Origin: Minisyncoccota bacterium
GTDB taxonomy: Bacteria; Patescibacteriota; Minisyncoccia; Minisyncoccales; UBA5738
DNA: 13,543 bases
NCBI GenBank assembly: GCA_025453415.1
Contig: JALOQL010000016.1
Coordinates: forward strand, 1-13,543
Direction: 5' to 3'
Of the stretch, positions 1 to 6,308 are shown in pieces (positions within the stretch are counted from its first letter, which is position 1; each line of letters starts with the position of its first letter). The translations under genes were made by a program, and so were the position numbers. The notes under the pieces are model-generated. The model was not told the DNA's origin. It saw nothing but the letters and a program-made list of their open reading frames with translations, and ran no database searches.

Positions 1-906
1 AATTGCCAACGCCAGATAGAATACCGGATCGCCTATTCTCCAGTAATAGTTGGCTGCCCAAAAGCTCAAGGAAAAGCCGGCGGCAATAAAAATGTAGGAC
101 CAGAATATCAAACCCGATCCTTTGTAGAATTCCGCCACGAAATCCTCTCGGGTCTTGGTCGTGATGATCAGCGGACATTTTGCGTCCTCCCGCAGCACCA
201 GCTGGCCGCCCGCTTCCCGGCCGCCCATACCGCAAACAAAAACCTTTGTACCCGGCTGCAATATCGATTCGGTCCGCCGCAAACGACGGCCGCTTGTGAT
301 CCCGAAAAAATTGACCGTGGCTTTTGGATCGCGGTATGACACTTGGTCCAAAACTTTCCGGCACTCAACCTCGCTGTGCCGGGGATTGGGAATCCGCGAA
401 TCATCGACCCGGCGCTTGAAATCCGAAAAATCTTCGTCGATATTGGTCAGGTCGATGTTGACGTTCCCCCGCTCGTCTTCCAGATGGAACGGAATGAAGC
501 GGACATCGTTTTGAATCACTTCCCATCGGCTGTGTTTTCCCTGACGCACGTATTGTTCCATGATGCTATGGAAATATACACACGGCAATCCGGAAAACGG
601 CGCGGTCATCACCTGTCCGTTCTCACCGGAAACCTTACCCGTGCCCGCGAACGGCACACCCTCGACCACATCGTCGGTTTTCATCGACGGCAGGCTTTCA
701 ATGTCGAAAACAATACTCTCATGCTCCTTGAACTGCCAGCGATAGTAAAGCGTCACCGCGATAATTACCAGGCCGCAGGCAATGAATTTTGCCGCCATCG
801 TCGGCGGCTCATAGCACCAGTCGCAGCGTTTGGACGCCGCGATGACGATAAAAAAGCATACCAGTAAAACCGTACCTAAAACCGTCCAGATGCTTATTCT
901 TTTCAT
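1..906 (-). CDS. GIDE/BAM-domain membrane protein (bacterial MULAN-like), partial
   Basis: The minus-strand frame is open from an ATG at 906 to the window edge (302 residues seen, C-terminus missing). Hydrophobic segments lie at about 4-24 and 38-55, followed by a soluble region of about 200 residues and further membrane segments at about 264-286 and from 292. The soluble part matches the GIDE/BAM ('beside a membrane') pattern of MULAN-type proteins: SGLPCV at 105-110, a Trp in RWEV near 128, F-x-LEDERGNVNID near 139-152, and LQPGTKVFVCG near 216-226. In eukaryotes this domain sits beside a RING finger in E3 ligases; bacterial members normally lack the RING and have no proven enzyme activity. 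The missing end could hold extra segments. The gene follows the 921-1553 gene by 14 bases, so the two are probably cotranscribed. No Shine-Dalgarno is seen. The family call is fairly sure; the role is unknown. Confidence 0.75.
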   Translation of the reverse strand, partial: MKRISIWTVLGTVLLVCFFIVIAASKRCDWCYEPPTMAAKFIACGLVIIAVTLYYRWQFKEHESIVFDIESLPSMKTDDVVEGVPFAGTGKVSGENGQVMTAPFSGLPCVYFHSIMEQYVRQGKHSRWEVIQNDVRFIPFHLEDERGNVNIDLTNIDEDFSDFKRRVDDSRIPNPRHSEVECRKVLDQVSYRDPKATVNFFGITSGRRLRRTESILQPGTKVFVCGMGGREAGGQLVLREDAKCPLIITTKTREDFVAEFYKGSGLIFWSYIFIAAGFSLSFWAANYYWRIGDPVFYLALAI

Positions 907-920
907 AGGTTAATAAGATT

Positions 921-1553
921 CTATTGGATACCGAAAAAATTTCCGCCGTTCAATTCCTTATACCGATAAACAACAACCAAAGCCACGAGCACGATCAAGA
1001 TCATGATAAAAACAGTCCACAATCTTGAAGATTTTTTCATCACCACCGCCACGTCGGCTTGACCGCCGACCGCCGTCCACATCCCGCGTATTTTTGCCGC
1101 AATGAACCCGCAGCATACGATCAGCAATAATATGAAAGAATAAAAAAACACGGGCGGTATGTCCAGAAACGGTAACCCGAAAAAAATCGCGGATATTACC
1201 GCCACCATCGCCAGAGCCAATAGTGAAGGGCGGTTTCTTTGGCCGGCCACGTAATCTTTGGCGATCTGGTCCTGGGATTTGAGCTGTTGTTCATCAACCC
1301 CACGGCTTTTCGCGAACGGCACGGTGAATATTTTATATAACCTATAGTACCAGGCGAACACCAGCCCCATCACCGGCAACCCGAATATGCCGATAACGAA
1401 AAAATCAAGGTACCATAAACTGTGCAGTGTGAATGCGGTAAACAATGCCAGAAGAACCCAAAACATTAAAAACTCAAGACGTTGAATCAATGAAAATTGC
1501 CGGTCCGTCAGCGCAAACTTGAAATACCCGTGATACGAGACATTGTTGGCCAT
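921..1553 (-). CDS. Five-TM membrane protein of unknown function
   Basis: This 210-residue protein is not recognised. Five hydrophobic segments are visible at about 27-47, 50-70, 111-129, 133-152 and 179-197. A polar loop between the second and third (about 72-108) contains a basic stretch and a KSQDQIAKDYVAGQRNRP segment. No catalytic motif or cysteine pair stands out. It starts with ATG about 35 bases after the rsgA terminator and ends 14 bases before the GIDE/BAM gene, so it probably leads a two-gene transcript. A partner role for the GIDE/BAM membrane protein is an inference from position only. Confidence 0.7.
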   Translation of the reverse strand: MANNVSYHGYFKFALTDRQFSLIQRLEFLMFWVLLALFTAFTLHSLWYLDFFVIGIFGLPVMGLVFAWYYRLYKIFTVPFAKSRGVDEQQLKSQDQIAKDYVAGQRNRPSLLALAMVAVISAIFFGLPFLDIPPVFFYSFILLLIVCCGFIAAKIRGMWTAVGGQADVAVVMKKSSRLWTVFIMILIVLVALVVVYRYKELNGGNFFGIQ

Positions 1554-1587
1554 TTTTTAAATATTTTGCAATTTTATATATTCTACC

Positions 1588-1614
1588 AAAAAGCCGCCCC
1601 TGAGGCGACCTTTT
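1588..1614 (-). terminator. Intrinsic terminator of rsgA
   Basis: Read on the minus strand, an 11-bp stem (AAAAGGTCGCC with GGCGGCTTTTT, loop of five) ends in a T-run. It is fully paired only in minus-strand RNA, where the two odd positions are G-U wobbles. On the plus strand those positions are A-C mismatches, so it acts in the direction of rsgA. Confidence 0.8.
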
Positions 1615-1681
1615 ATCCTTAACGAACAAACCAGCCGAAGCCAGAACCGCGATTGCCGGCGCCGGCAGCTGATGCTAATGA

Positions 1682-2767
1682 CTAATATTCGTTCCTTTTC
1701 AGCTGGTCTTTTGCCTTCTTGATGAACTTGCCGAACTGCCGGTCTTTTTCCCGCTTTTCAAGATCGTTCATCTCGTAATATTCGGATTCTTTTTTCAAGC
1801 CGATATAATTATTGTATTTTTCTTCATCCAGTTTTCCGTCCCTGACCGCGGCCGCCACATTGCAGCCGGGCTCGCCGGCGTGCCGGCAATCGGAGAATTT
1901 GCAACCTTCCGCCAAAACGGCAATTTCGGCAAAAATATCATTGATTCCCGCGTTTGCGTCCGTCATGCCCACTTCCCGCATCCCCGGGTTATCGATCACG
2001 ATGCCGCCGTTTTCCAAAAGATACATTTCCCGGTGCGTGGTGGTATGCCTTCCCCGGTCCGTACCGGCGCTTATTTGATTGGTTTTGATCGCCTCTTTGC
2101 CGATCAGCTTGTTGATCAAGGAAGATTTCCCCACACCCGAAGATCCGAGAAGGCAATATGTTTTCCCTTCCTTTATATATGACTTCAACCCATCCAGTCC
2201 CCGATCGCTCGTCGCGCTGGCAACGATCATCTCCACATCGCCAAATCGCTCCTTGATCTGGCCAACTTTCAAATCCAGGCCCTCCTTTGGAATCAAATCT
2301 ATTTTGTTTAAAACGATCGCCGGTCTCACGCCGCCGTCGCGGCTTATGCTGAAATATCTTTCAAAACGGTTCAAGCTATAATCGCCGTCAACCGCCTGGA
2401 CCACCAAGGCGACGTCAATATTGGTCGCAATAATCTGAATTTCGTTTTTTCCGCTCGACTTCCTTTTGATTATCGTTTTTCTGGGCAGTGTCCCCTCGAT
2501 TACCGCCTGGCCCTCGCCGGCCGCGGTGATCGCCACCCAATCGCCGACCGCCGGATAATCTTCCCTCGAAGTCGCGCTAAGCATCTGTTTTCCGGTAATC
2601 TTGGCCATATACTCGCCATCCGGATCCTTGACCCGGTAAGCCCCCCTGTATTCGGCAACCACCCGCGCCACCGCAAAACCGCCAAACCCGAGTTTAAGAC
2701 GACCGGCTTCAAAAAAGTCATCGTAACCCAAATCCTCGAGCTCTGTGATTTTATTATTGTTATCCAT
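1682..2767 (-). CDS. rsgA: Ribosome small-subunit-dependent GTPase A (RsgA/YjeQ/YloQ)
   Basis: RsgA is a circularly permuted GTPase that tests late 30S ribosomal subunits and is stimulated by them. In the 361-residue product, an N-terminal OB-like region (about 25-115) precedes the permuted G motifs in order G4 (NKID, 154-157), G5 (SAT, 184-186), G1 (GSSGVGKSS, 208-216), a T-rich switch (HTTTH, 241-245) and G3 (DNPG, 259-262). A zinc site C289, C294, H296, C302 follows, with a charged helical tail. Order, residues and length are normal for the family. The frame is open to an ATG at 2815, but the ATG at 2767 is preferred: it has GGAGA nine bases upstream and matches where homologues begin. A promoter at 2799-2827 and a terminator at 1588-1614 make it a single-gene unit just after the arsenic operon, probably not functionally part of it. 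Confidence 0.95.
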   Translation of the reverse strand: MDNNNKITELEDLGYDDFFEAGRLKLGFGGFAVARVVAEYRGAYRVKDPDGEYMAKITGKQMLSATSREDYPAVGDWVAITAAGEGQAVIEGTLPRKTIIKRKSSGKNEIQIIATNIDVALVVQAVDGDYSLNRFERYFSISRDGGVRPAIVLNKIDLIPKEGLDLKVGQIKERFGDVEMIVASATSDRGLDGLKSYIKEGKTYCLLGSSGVGKSSLINKLIGKEAIKTNQISAGTDRGRHTTTHREMYLLENGGIVIDNPGMREVGMTDANAGINDIFAEIAVLAEGCKFSDCRHAGEPGCNVAAAVRDGKLDEEKYNNYIGLKKESEYYEMNDLEKREKDRQFGKFIKKAKDQLKRNEY

Positions 2768-2776
2768 TTGAATCAT

Positions 2777-2781
2777 TCTCC
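2777..2781 (-). promoter_or_regulatory. Shine-Dalgarno site of rsgA
   Basis: GGAGA on the minus strand lies nine bases before the ATG at 2767. It decides the start over the upstream in-frame ATGs and is the only convincing Shine-Dalgarno site found in this window. Confidence 0.7.
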
Positions 2782-2798
2782 ATTTGACCGTTCGCTTT

Positions 2799-2827
2799 AT
2801 AGTACAAAAAAACAATCTCTATTGCAA
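2799..2827 (-). promoter_or_regulatory. Probable rsgA promoter
   Basis: On the minus strand TTGCAA (2822-2827) and TACTAT (2799-2804) are separated by 17 bases. Each hexamer matches the sigma-70 consensus at four of six positions. It would give a leader of about 25 bases with the GGAGA site inside. Spacing and leader are right; the hexamers are mediocre. Confidence 0.4.
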
Positions 2828-2834
2828 AACGGCT

Positions 2835-3539
2835 CTATATTCCCACCAAAAACCGCAGATAGTAAGCTCCAACCGCCAAAAAGATGAATGCCACGGCATA
2901 GCGCATCGCTTTTTCTATCTTTTGCATCACTCGGAAGGCGGCGCCGAGCTTCTGTGCACTAAAAGCGATTAAAAAAGAGAATGCGACCACCGGCAATGCC
3001 GTTCCCAGCGCAAACACCGGCGGTAATAATAACCCCCCCGACGATTTCAACACTAACGGAATAAGCGCTCCGAAAAACAATAAGGCGCTGTAAGGACAAA
3101 AAGCTAACGCAAACATAGCCCCAAGCGAAAACGCGCCCAAACTCCCTTTTCCCGCTACCCACAATTTTGCTTTTTCCAATTTGCCGCCTCCGTCCGGCAA
3201 ATTTATCTTTATCGCTCCAAGCATCGCCAATCCGATAATTATCAAAAACGGTCCCAGCAAATTTTGGCCCCAATCTTGAACCGATTTAGAAATAACAAAC
3301 ACAGAAAGGCCGTAATAAATAAAAATTGCCAACCCGGTATAGCTTGCCGCCCGGCCCAAGGCATAATATGCACCGTTGGTCAAAGTATTTTTTACGGTTT
3401 TTAGGTTCTTGGAAAGATATGCGATGGCCGCAATATTGGTTGCCAACGGACAAGGGCTTATTGAAGTCAAAATACCCAGCAGTAAAGCGGTCAAAACAGG
3501 AAGAGTGCTATTGTCTATGAAGTTATTCAGAATATCCAT
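2835..3539 (-). CDS. ArsG-family / CcdA-DsbD-like membrane transporter
   Basis: This 234-residue polytopic membrane protein has about six hydrophobic segments and a polar loop near 113-130. Two Cys-Pro pairs lie in membrane segments: SPCPLATN (C30) and AFCPYS (C148). That is the layout of CcdA/DsbD proteins, which carry electrons across the membrane to thiol-disulfide proteins. The same fold includes the family named ArsG (aromatic aminobenzylarsenical efflux), found beside ArsF. Its ATG overlaps the stop of the ArsF-like gene (TAATG at 3539), a sign of coupled translation. Two roles fit: keeping the neighbouring ArsF-like CxxC protein reduced, or exporting an arylarsenical. The paired cysteines favour electron transfer. 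The family is fairly sure; the substrate is not. Confidence 0.8.
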   Translation of the reverse strand: MDILNNFIDNSTLPVLTALLLGILTSISPCPLATNIAAIAYLSKNLKTVKNTLTNGAYYALGRAASYTGLAIFIYYGLSVFVISKSVQDWGQNLLGPFLIIIGLAMLGAIKINLPDGGGKLEKAKLWVAGKGSLGAFSLGAMFALAFCPYSALLFFGALIPLVLKSSGGLLLPPVFALGTALPVVAFSFLIAFSAQKLGAAFRVMQKIEKAMRYAVAFIFLAVGAYYLRFLVGI

Positions 3540-4036
3540 TATTTCCCCAGCAATACATTAAGCTGGCCCGCCAAGTAATTCTTGAAAGCTTCGGCATCTC
3601 CGGTCAGTCCCCAAACTTGGGCGTCCTCCTGAATATTGTCGCTTCCGTTACGAATAGCATTTATGAAAAGGGATGAACCGCTGGCATGGAATTTTTCCGC
3701 CAACGCCTTATTTTCCGGTTCATCGATATTTACCTCCCGAAAAACCGCTTTTCCGCTTAAAACTTCCGGACCGAATTCTTCTTGAACTGTCTGACCGCTT
3801 AATTTACCAATGGCGATGCAAGTCGTACATCTTTGAGTTCGGTGGAATAGAAATACCTCCACTTTTTCGGCGGGAACCATCGCCACCGACATGTTGCCGG
3901 TATCCTTGCGAGGCGTTACGGAATGGGCGGTACCGGTCGCCTGCCCGCCGGTGGCGTCTTCTTTGGGAAACGCCGATATTATCCCTAAAACCGCAATGGC
4001 CCCCAAGGCGGTTATAATTATTATGTTTTTTTTCAT
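3539..4036 (-). CDS. ArsF-family thioredoxin-fold protein, membrane-anchored
   Basis: This 165-residue protein has an N-terminal signal or anchor (about 3-22), a low-complexity linker (24-55) and a thioredoxin-like domain (57-162). Its active site is C70-TT-C73 inside FHRTQRCTTC. VNIDEPENKALAEKF near 102-116 and the SGSSLF segment near 119 are typical of proteins named nitrophenyl compound nitroreductase subunit ArsF. In characterised ArsEFG systems this protein takes part in reducing nitroarylarsenicals. The domain probably faces outside the membrane, where the CcdA-like protein encoded next could reduce it. It starts 13 bases after the permease stop. No ArsE-like partner is visible, so a general disulfide or metal-reducing role is also possible. 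Confidence 0.8.
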   Translation of the reverse strand: MKKNIIIITALGAIAVLGIISAFPKEDATGGQATGTAHSVTPRKDTGNMSVAMVPAEKVEVFLFHRTQRCTTCIAIGKLSGQTVQEEFGPEVLSGKAVFREVNIDEPENKALAEKFHASGSSLFINAIRNGSDNIQEDAQVWGLTGDAEAFKNYLAGQLNVLLGK

Positions 4037-4049
4037 TTCGGTCGCGCGA

Positions 4050-5030
4050 TTAAATTTTCACCAAGTTAAAGAAATAGCCCATTACCATTATGCCGATCGT
4101 GGTTACGACGACAAACGCCGAGATGAGCTTCCAATCCATCGCTTTTTTCAATATAAGCAGGCCGGGAATGGACAAAGTGACCGTTGATGTCATAAATGCC
4201 AGCGCCGTGCCCAGCGGCACGCCCTTGCCGGTCAAGGCCTCCACTATCGGAAGCACGCTCATCGAATTGGCGTAAAGAGGCAACCCCAAAAGCGTTGCCA
4301 GAGGCACGCCCCACCAATCGGCCGCCGATAAATTATTTTCCACGAACTCTTTGGGCACGAATCCATGGATCAGCGCCCCGATACCCACCCCCATAATCAC
4401 GTAAGGAAAAATCTCTCTGGTGATATGCCAGGCGTCTTGCCGCCAAATCGCGATTTTTTTGGCCAAAGGCACTTTGCGGCCGCCGTTTTCCCTGATCGCG
4501 TCCTGCCGGGTCTTGTATTGCAGAAAATCCGGATTGACACTCCTTTCCAATTTCAATTTTTGGATCGCCATGCCCGCCAAAACACTGATCAAAATTCCCA
4601 GGCCGTTGTATAAAATGGTCATCTTCAAACCGAAGATCGAAGGAAAAATAAAAAGCGAGGCTTCGTTAACCAAAGGCGAGGCGATAAGAAACGAAAAGGT
4701 CACGCCCAGCGGGATTCCGGCCCCCACGAATCCGACGAACAACGGGATTGACGAGCATGAACAAAATGGCGTTACCGTTCCAAGCATCGCCGCCAGGAAA
4801 TAATCGAATCCGTACCATTTGCCACGCGCCAGGATATCGCGCACCTTCTCCACCGGCAAATAGTAGCGGACAACCGCCATCAAATAGTTAATAACGACTA
4901 AAAGCAGACCAATCTTTATCGTGTCATAAATAAAAAAATTGATCGCGCTTGCCCAATAATCGCTGGTTATGCCAAACCAGTTATTAACAGCCAAATCGGC
5001 AAACGTCTGTATGGGTGAGAAGATGTCCAT
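4050..5030 (-). CDS. arsP: ArsP/PF03773-type permease, likely organoarsenical or metal exporter
   Basis: This 326-residue membrane protein belongs to the predicted permease family that includes ArsP, an exporter of trivalent organoarsenicals, and SO_0444-type Cu/Zn efflux proteins. The signature TPFCSCSSIPLF is at 87-98 with the paired cysteines C90 and C92. Two hydrophobic halves are joined by a basic central loop (about 160-200), and the second half repeats the first (LPLYANSMSVLP near 250-261). The frame is open from a GTG at 5063 overlapping the upstream thioredoxin gene; the ATG at 5030, 13 bases after that gene's stop, fits the family N-terminus better. In this operon, export of a thiol-reactive arsenical is most likely, but Cu or Zn cannot be excluded. 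Confidence 0.88.
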   Translation of the reverse strand: MDIFSPIQTFADLAVNNWFGITSDYWASAINFFIYDTIKIGLLLVVINYLMAVVRYYLPVEKVRDILARGKWYGFDYFLAAMLGTVTPFCSCSSIPLFVGFVGAGIPLGVTFSFLIASPLVNEASLFIFPSIFGLKMTILYNGLGILISVLAGMAIQKLKLERSVNPDFLQYKTRQDAIRENGGRKVPLAKKIAIWRQDAWHITREIFPYVIMGVGIGALIHGFVPKEFVENNLSAADWWGVPLATLLGLPLYANSMSVLPIVEALTGKGVPLGTALAFMTSTVTLSIPGLLILKKAMDWKLISAFVVVTTIGIMVMGYFFNLVKI

Positions 5031-5043
5031 AGTTATGCCGCTT

Positions 5044-5349
5044 TCACAGGCAACCGCAATCACCGCCGCAAGGGCAGCAACCCGACTGGTTATCGTCGCC
5101 TTTTTGCCGACCCAAAGCGGCTTTGATTTGCTCTATATCCGCCTTGCCCGCAATAGCCGCCTTGCCGTTTATCGCCATTATCGGGAATTGCATCACCCCC
5201 ATCGCCAATCCCTTTTGGATATCGTTGGAATAGCCAACCTTAATGCCGATTCCCAATTCTTTTGCCGCAGCCACCGCCAATTCATGCATTTTTTTGCAAT
5301 TGCCGCATCCTGACCCGATAACTTCGATCGATATGATTTTATCTTCCAT
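5044..5349 (-). CDS. Small redox-active thioredoxin (MTH895/TM0996-like) with Cys-rich tail
   Basis: This 101-residue cytoplasmic thioredoxin-fold protein has the active site C15-GN-C18 (GSGCGNCKK) and a cis-proline segment at QFP (P56). Members of this family often sit beside PF03773 permeases and ArsR regulators. The core ends near residue 82; a tail follows with five cysteines (91, 92, 94, 98, 100) separated by Gly, Pro and Asp, which looks like a soft-metal or arsenite ligand. It starts seven bases after the arsR stop and overlaps the longest possible form of the permease. A likely job is to reduce or bind the substrate and hand it to the permease; the handover is an inference. Confidence 0.85.
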   Translation of the reverse strand: MEDKIISIEVIGSGCGNCKKMHELAVAAAKELGIGIKVGYSNDIQKGLAMGVMQFPIMAINGKAAIAGKADIEQIKAALGRQKGDDNQSGCCPCGGDCGCL

Positions 5350-5356
5350 GTTTGTA

Positions 5357-5659
5357 TTATTTTATCAGCTTAAAAATATTTTCCGTTATTTTTGCGCCCT
5401 CATCGGTCAGCGAGTAGTGGATCCAAACGCCTTCCTTCCGACCCTCGATCAATTCCGCCTCTTTTAATTTATTCAAATGGTGCGAAACAAGGTTTTGCGG
5501 CAGGCCAAGATGCCTGATGATCTCGCAAACGCAATGCTCGCCGCCTCTCAATATGCAAAGTATCCTAAGCCGGTTTTCCTCGGCCAACAGCTTCATGACC
5601 GCCGCGGTGCGCGCGATCTCTTCTTTCATTTTTTGGTCTCCGCAACACTTTGGTTTCAT
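5357..5659 (-). CDS. arsR: ArsR/SmtB-family metal-responsive repressor
   Basis: This 100-residue winged-helix protein has a helix-turn-helix near 52-70 (LPQNLVSHHLNKLKEAEL) and a wing near 72-84. The segment EHCVCEI (C43, C45) corresponds to the As(III)/Sb(III)-sensing ELCVCDL motif of classic ArsR proteins. The third cysteine of that motif is absent, but C5 and C6 at the N-terminus and C35 could supply other ligands. It is first in a five-gene transcript, with a strong promoter and a perfect inverted repeat directly in front of its start codon, so it should repress its own operon until the inducer binds. The specificity for arsenic rests on the cysteines and neighbours. Confidence 0.92.
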   Translation of the reverse strand: MKPKCCGDQKMKEEIARTAAVMKLLAEENRLRILCILRGGEHCVCEIIRHLGLPQNLVSHHLNKLKEAELIEGRKEGVWIHYSLTDEGAKITENIFKLIK

Positions 5660-5679
5660 ATATCAATTTATATTGATAT
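5660..5679. promoter_or_regulatory. ArsR operator (perfect 8-4-8 inverted repeat)
   Basis: ATATCAAT and ATTGATAT flank four bases (TTAT). The repeat begins at the base next to the arsR start codon (5659) and reaches into the -10 element, so a bound dimer would block both RNA polymerase and ribosome access. An AT-rich dyad of this size is typical of ArsR/SmtB sites. Confidence 0.8.
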
Positions 5680-5705
5680 TATACATCGCCCGCGCCCCCG
5701 GTCAA
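5678..5705 (-). promoter_or_regulatory. Promoter of the arsenic operon
   Basis: On the minus strand TTGACC (5700-5705) and TATAAT (5678-5683) are separated by 16 bases, close to the sigma-70 ideal. The predicted transcript starts near 5671, leaving a leader of only about 12 bases inside the operator and no Shine-Dalgarno site. Confidence 0.8.
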
Positions 5706-5755
5706 CAACGACAAAACGGCCATCGGTCCGGATTGCCAGTCTGAATCCGCCGGAA

Positions 5756-6208
5756 TCAAATATAGCCTAATTTTTTGAACAGTTCCGCCGACGGCGGGGT
5801 AAGTTTGAGATTCGGAAGCTCCTTAGGATCGGTCCAGCGAAATTTTACCAGATCGTCGCTAAGATTGATTTCGATATCGGTTGAATTCTTGTCGACATCT
5901 ATCCGGTAGACGAAAAATCTCATTTTGCACAAGACTTCCTCGCCGATTTCCAAAACTTTCCTGGATTCACCTGTCCCCGAATCGTCGATCAATTCGATCT
6001 TGCAACTTGAAATATCGATACCGGTTTCTTCCCGGATCTCCCTGGCCAGGGCCGTCTCCCTGCCCTCGCCCGCCTCGGCTCCGCCTCCCGGCAAATGCCA
6101 GCAATCGCAATAAACCCCGCCTTTGCGCGGATCCTTCATTCCCTGAAAGAACCTCCCATCCCTTGAAAAAATCAGCCCCGAAACAATTTCCCTTTCTATT
6201 TGCCTCAT
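5756..6208 (-). CDS. Nudix hydrolase
   Basis: This 150-residue protein carries a complete Nudix box: G42, E48, R56, E57, E60, E61, G63 (REIREETG), preceded by WHLPGGG. Nudix enzymes hydrolyse nucleoside diphosphates linked to another group, using Mg2+ bound by these glutamates. The region before the box (FFQGMKDPRKGGVYCDCWHLPGG) resembles those acting on nucleotides or sugar nucleotides, but the substrate cannot be read from sequence. The frame reaches an ATG at 6256, which lies in the loop of the upstream terminator. The ATG at 6208 is preferred because a 17-spaced promoter (6216-6244) places the transcript start almost on it and because the product then begins like other family members. Confidence 0.9.
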   Translation of the reverse strand: MRQIEREIVSGLIFSRDGRFFQGMKDPRKGGVYCDCWHLPGGGAEAGEGRETALAREIREETGIDISSCKIELIDDSGTGESRKVLEIGEEVLCKMRFFVYRIDVDKNSTDIEINLSDDLVKFRWTDPKELPNLKLTPPSAELFKKLGYI

Positions 6209-6215
6209 ATTGTCA

Positions 6216-6244
6216 TTTATAGACCAATTTGCGGATTTTACCAA
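6216..6244 (-). promoter_or_regulatory. Probable promoter of the Nudix gene
   Basis: Minus-strand TTGGTA (6239-6244) and TATAAA (6216-6221) are separated by 17 bases. The expected start point is about one base before the ATG at 6208, so the mRNA would be nearly leaderless. The -35 overlaps the tail of the terminator of the gene before it. Confidence 0.5.
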
Positions 6245-6270
6245 AAAAGCCGCCATTTAGGCGGCTTTTT
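6243..6270 (-). terminator. Terminator after the 6309-6968 gene
   Basis: A perfect stem AAAAAGCCGCC / GGCGGCTTTTT with a five-base loop and T-runs on both sides, 38 bases after the stop codon. It could work on either strand; the flanking genes use the minus direction. Confidence 0.85.
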
Positions 6271-6308
6271 GGAGATTGCAACAATTTATGTCTGTGCTTA
6301 TTTTATAA

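Noticed and set aside
155..867. Plus-strand proteins overlapping the first gene
   Set aside because: These are shadows of the GIDE/BAM gene, whose minus-strand frame is open throughout and carries recognisable domain motifs.
5031..5063. Permease start at GTG 5063
   Set aside because: It would overlap the Cys-rich end of the thioredoxin gene and add 11 residues not typical of the family; ATG 5030 is simpler.
6209..6256. Longer Nudix protein starting at ATG 6256
   Set aside because: That ATG is in the loop of a perfect terminator and upstream of the predicted transcript start; the extra 16 residues do not look like family sequence.
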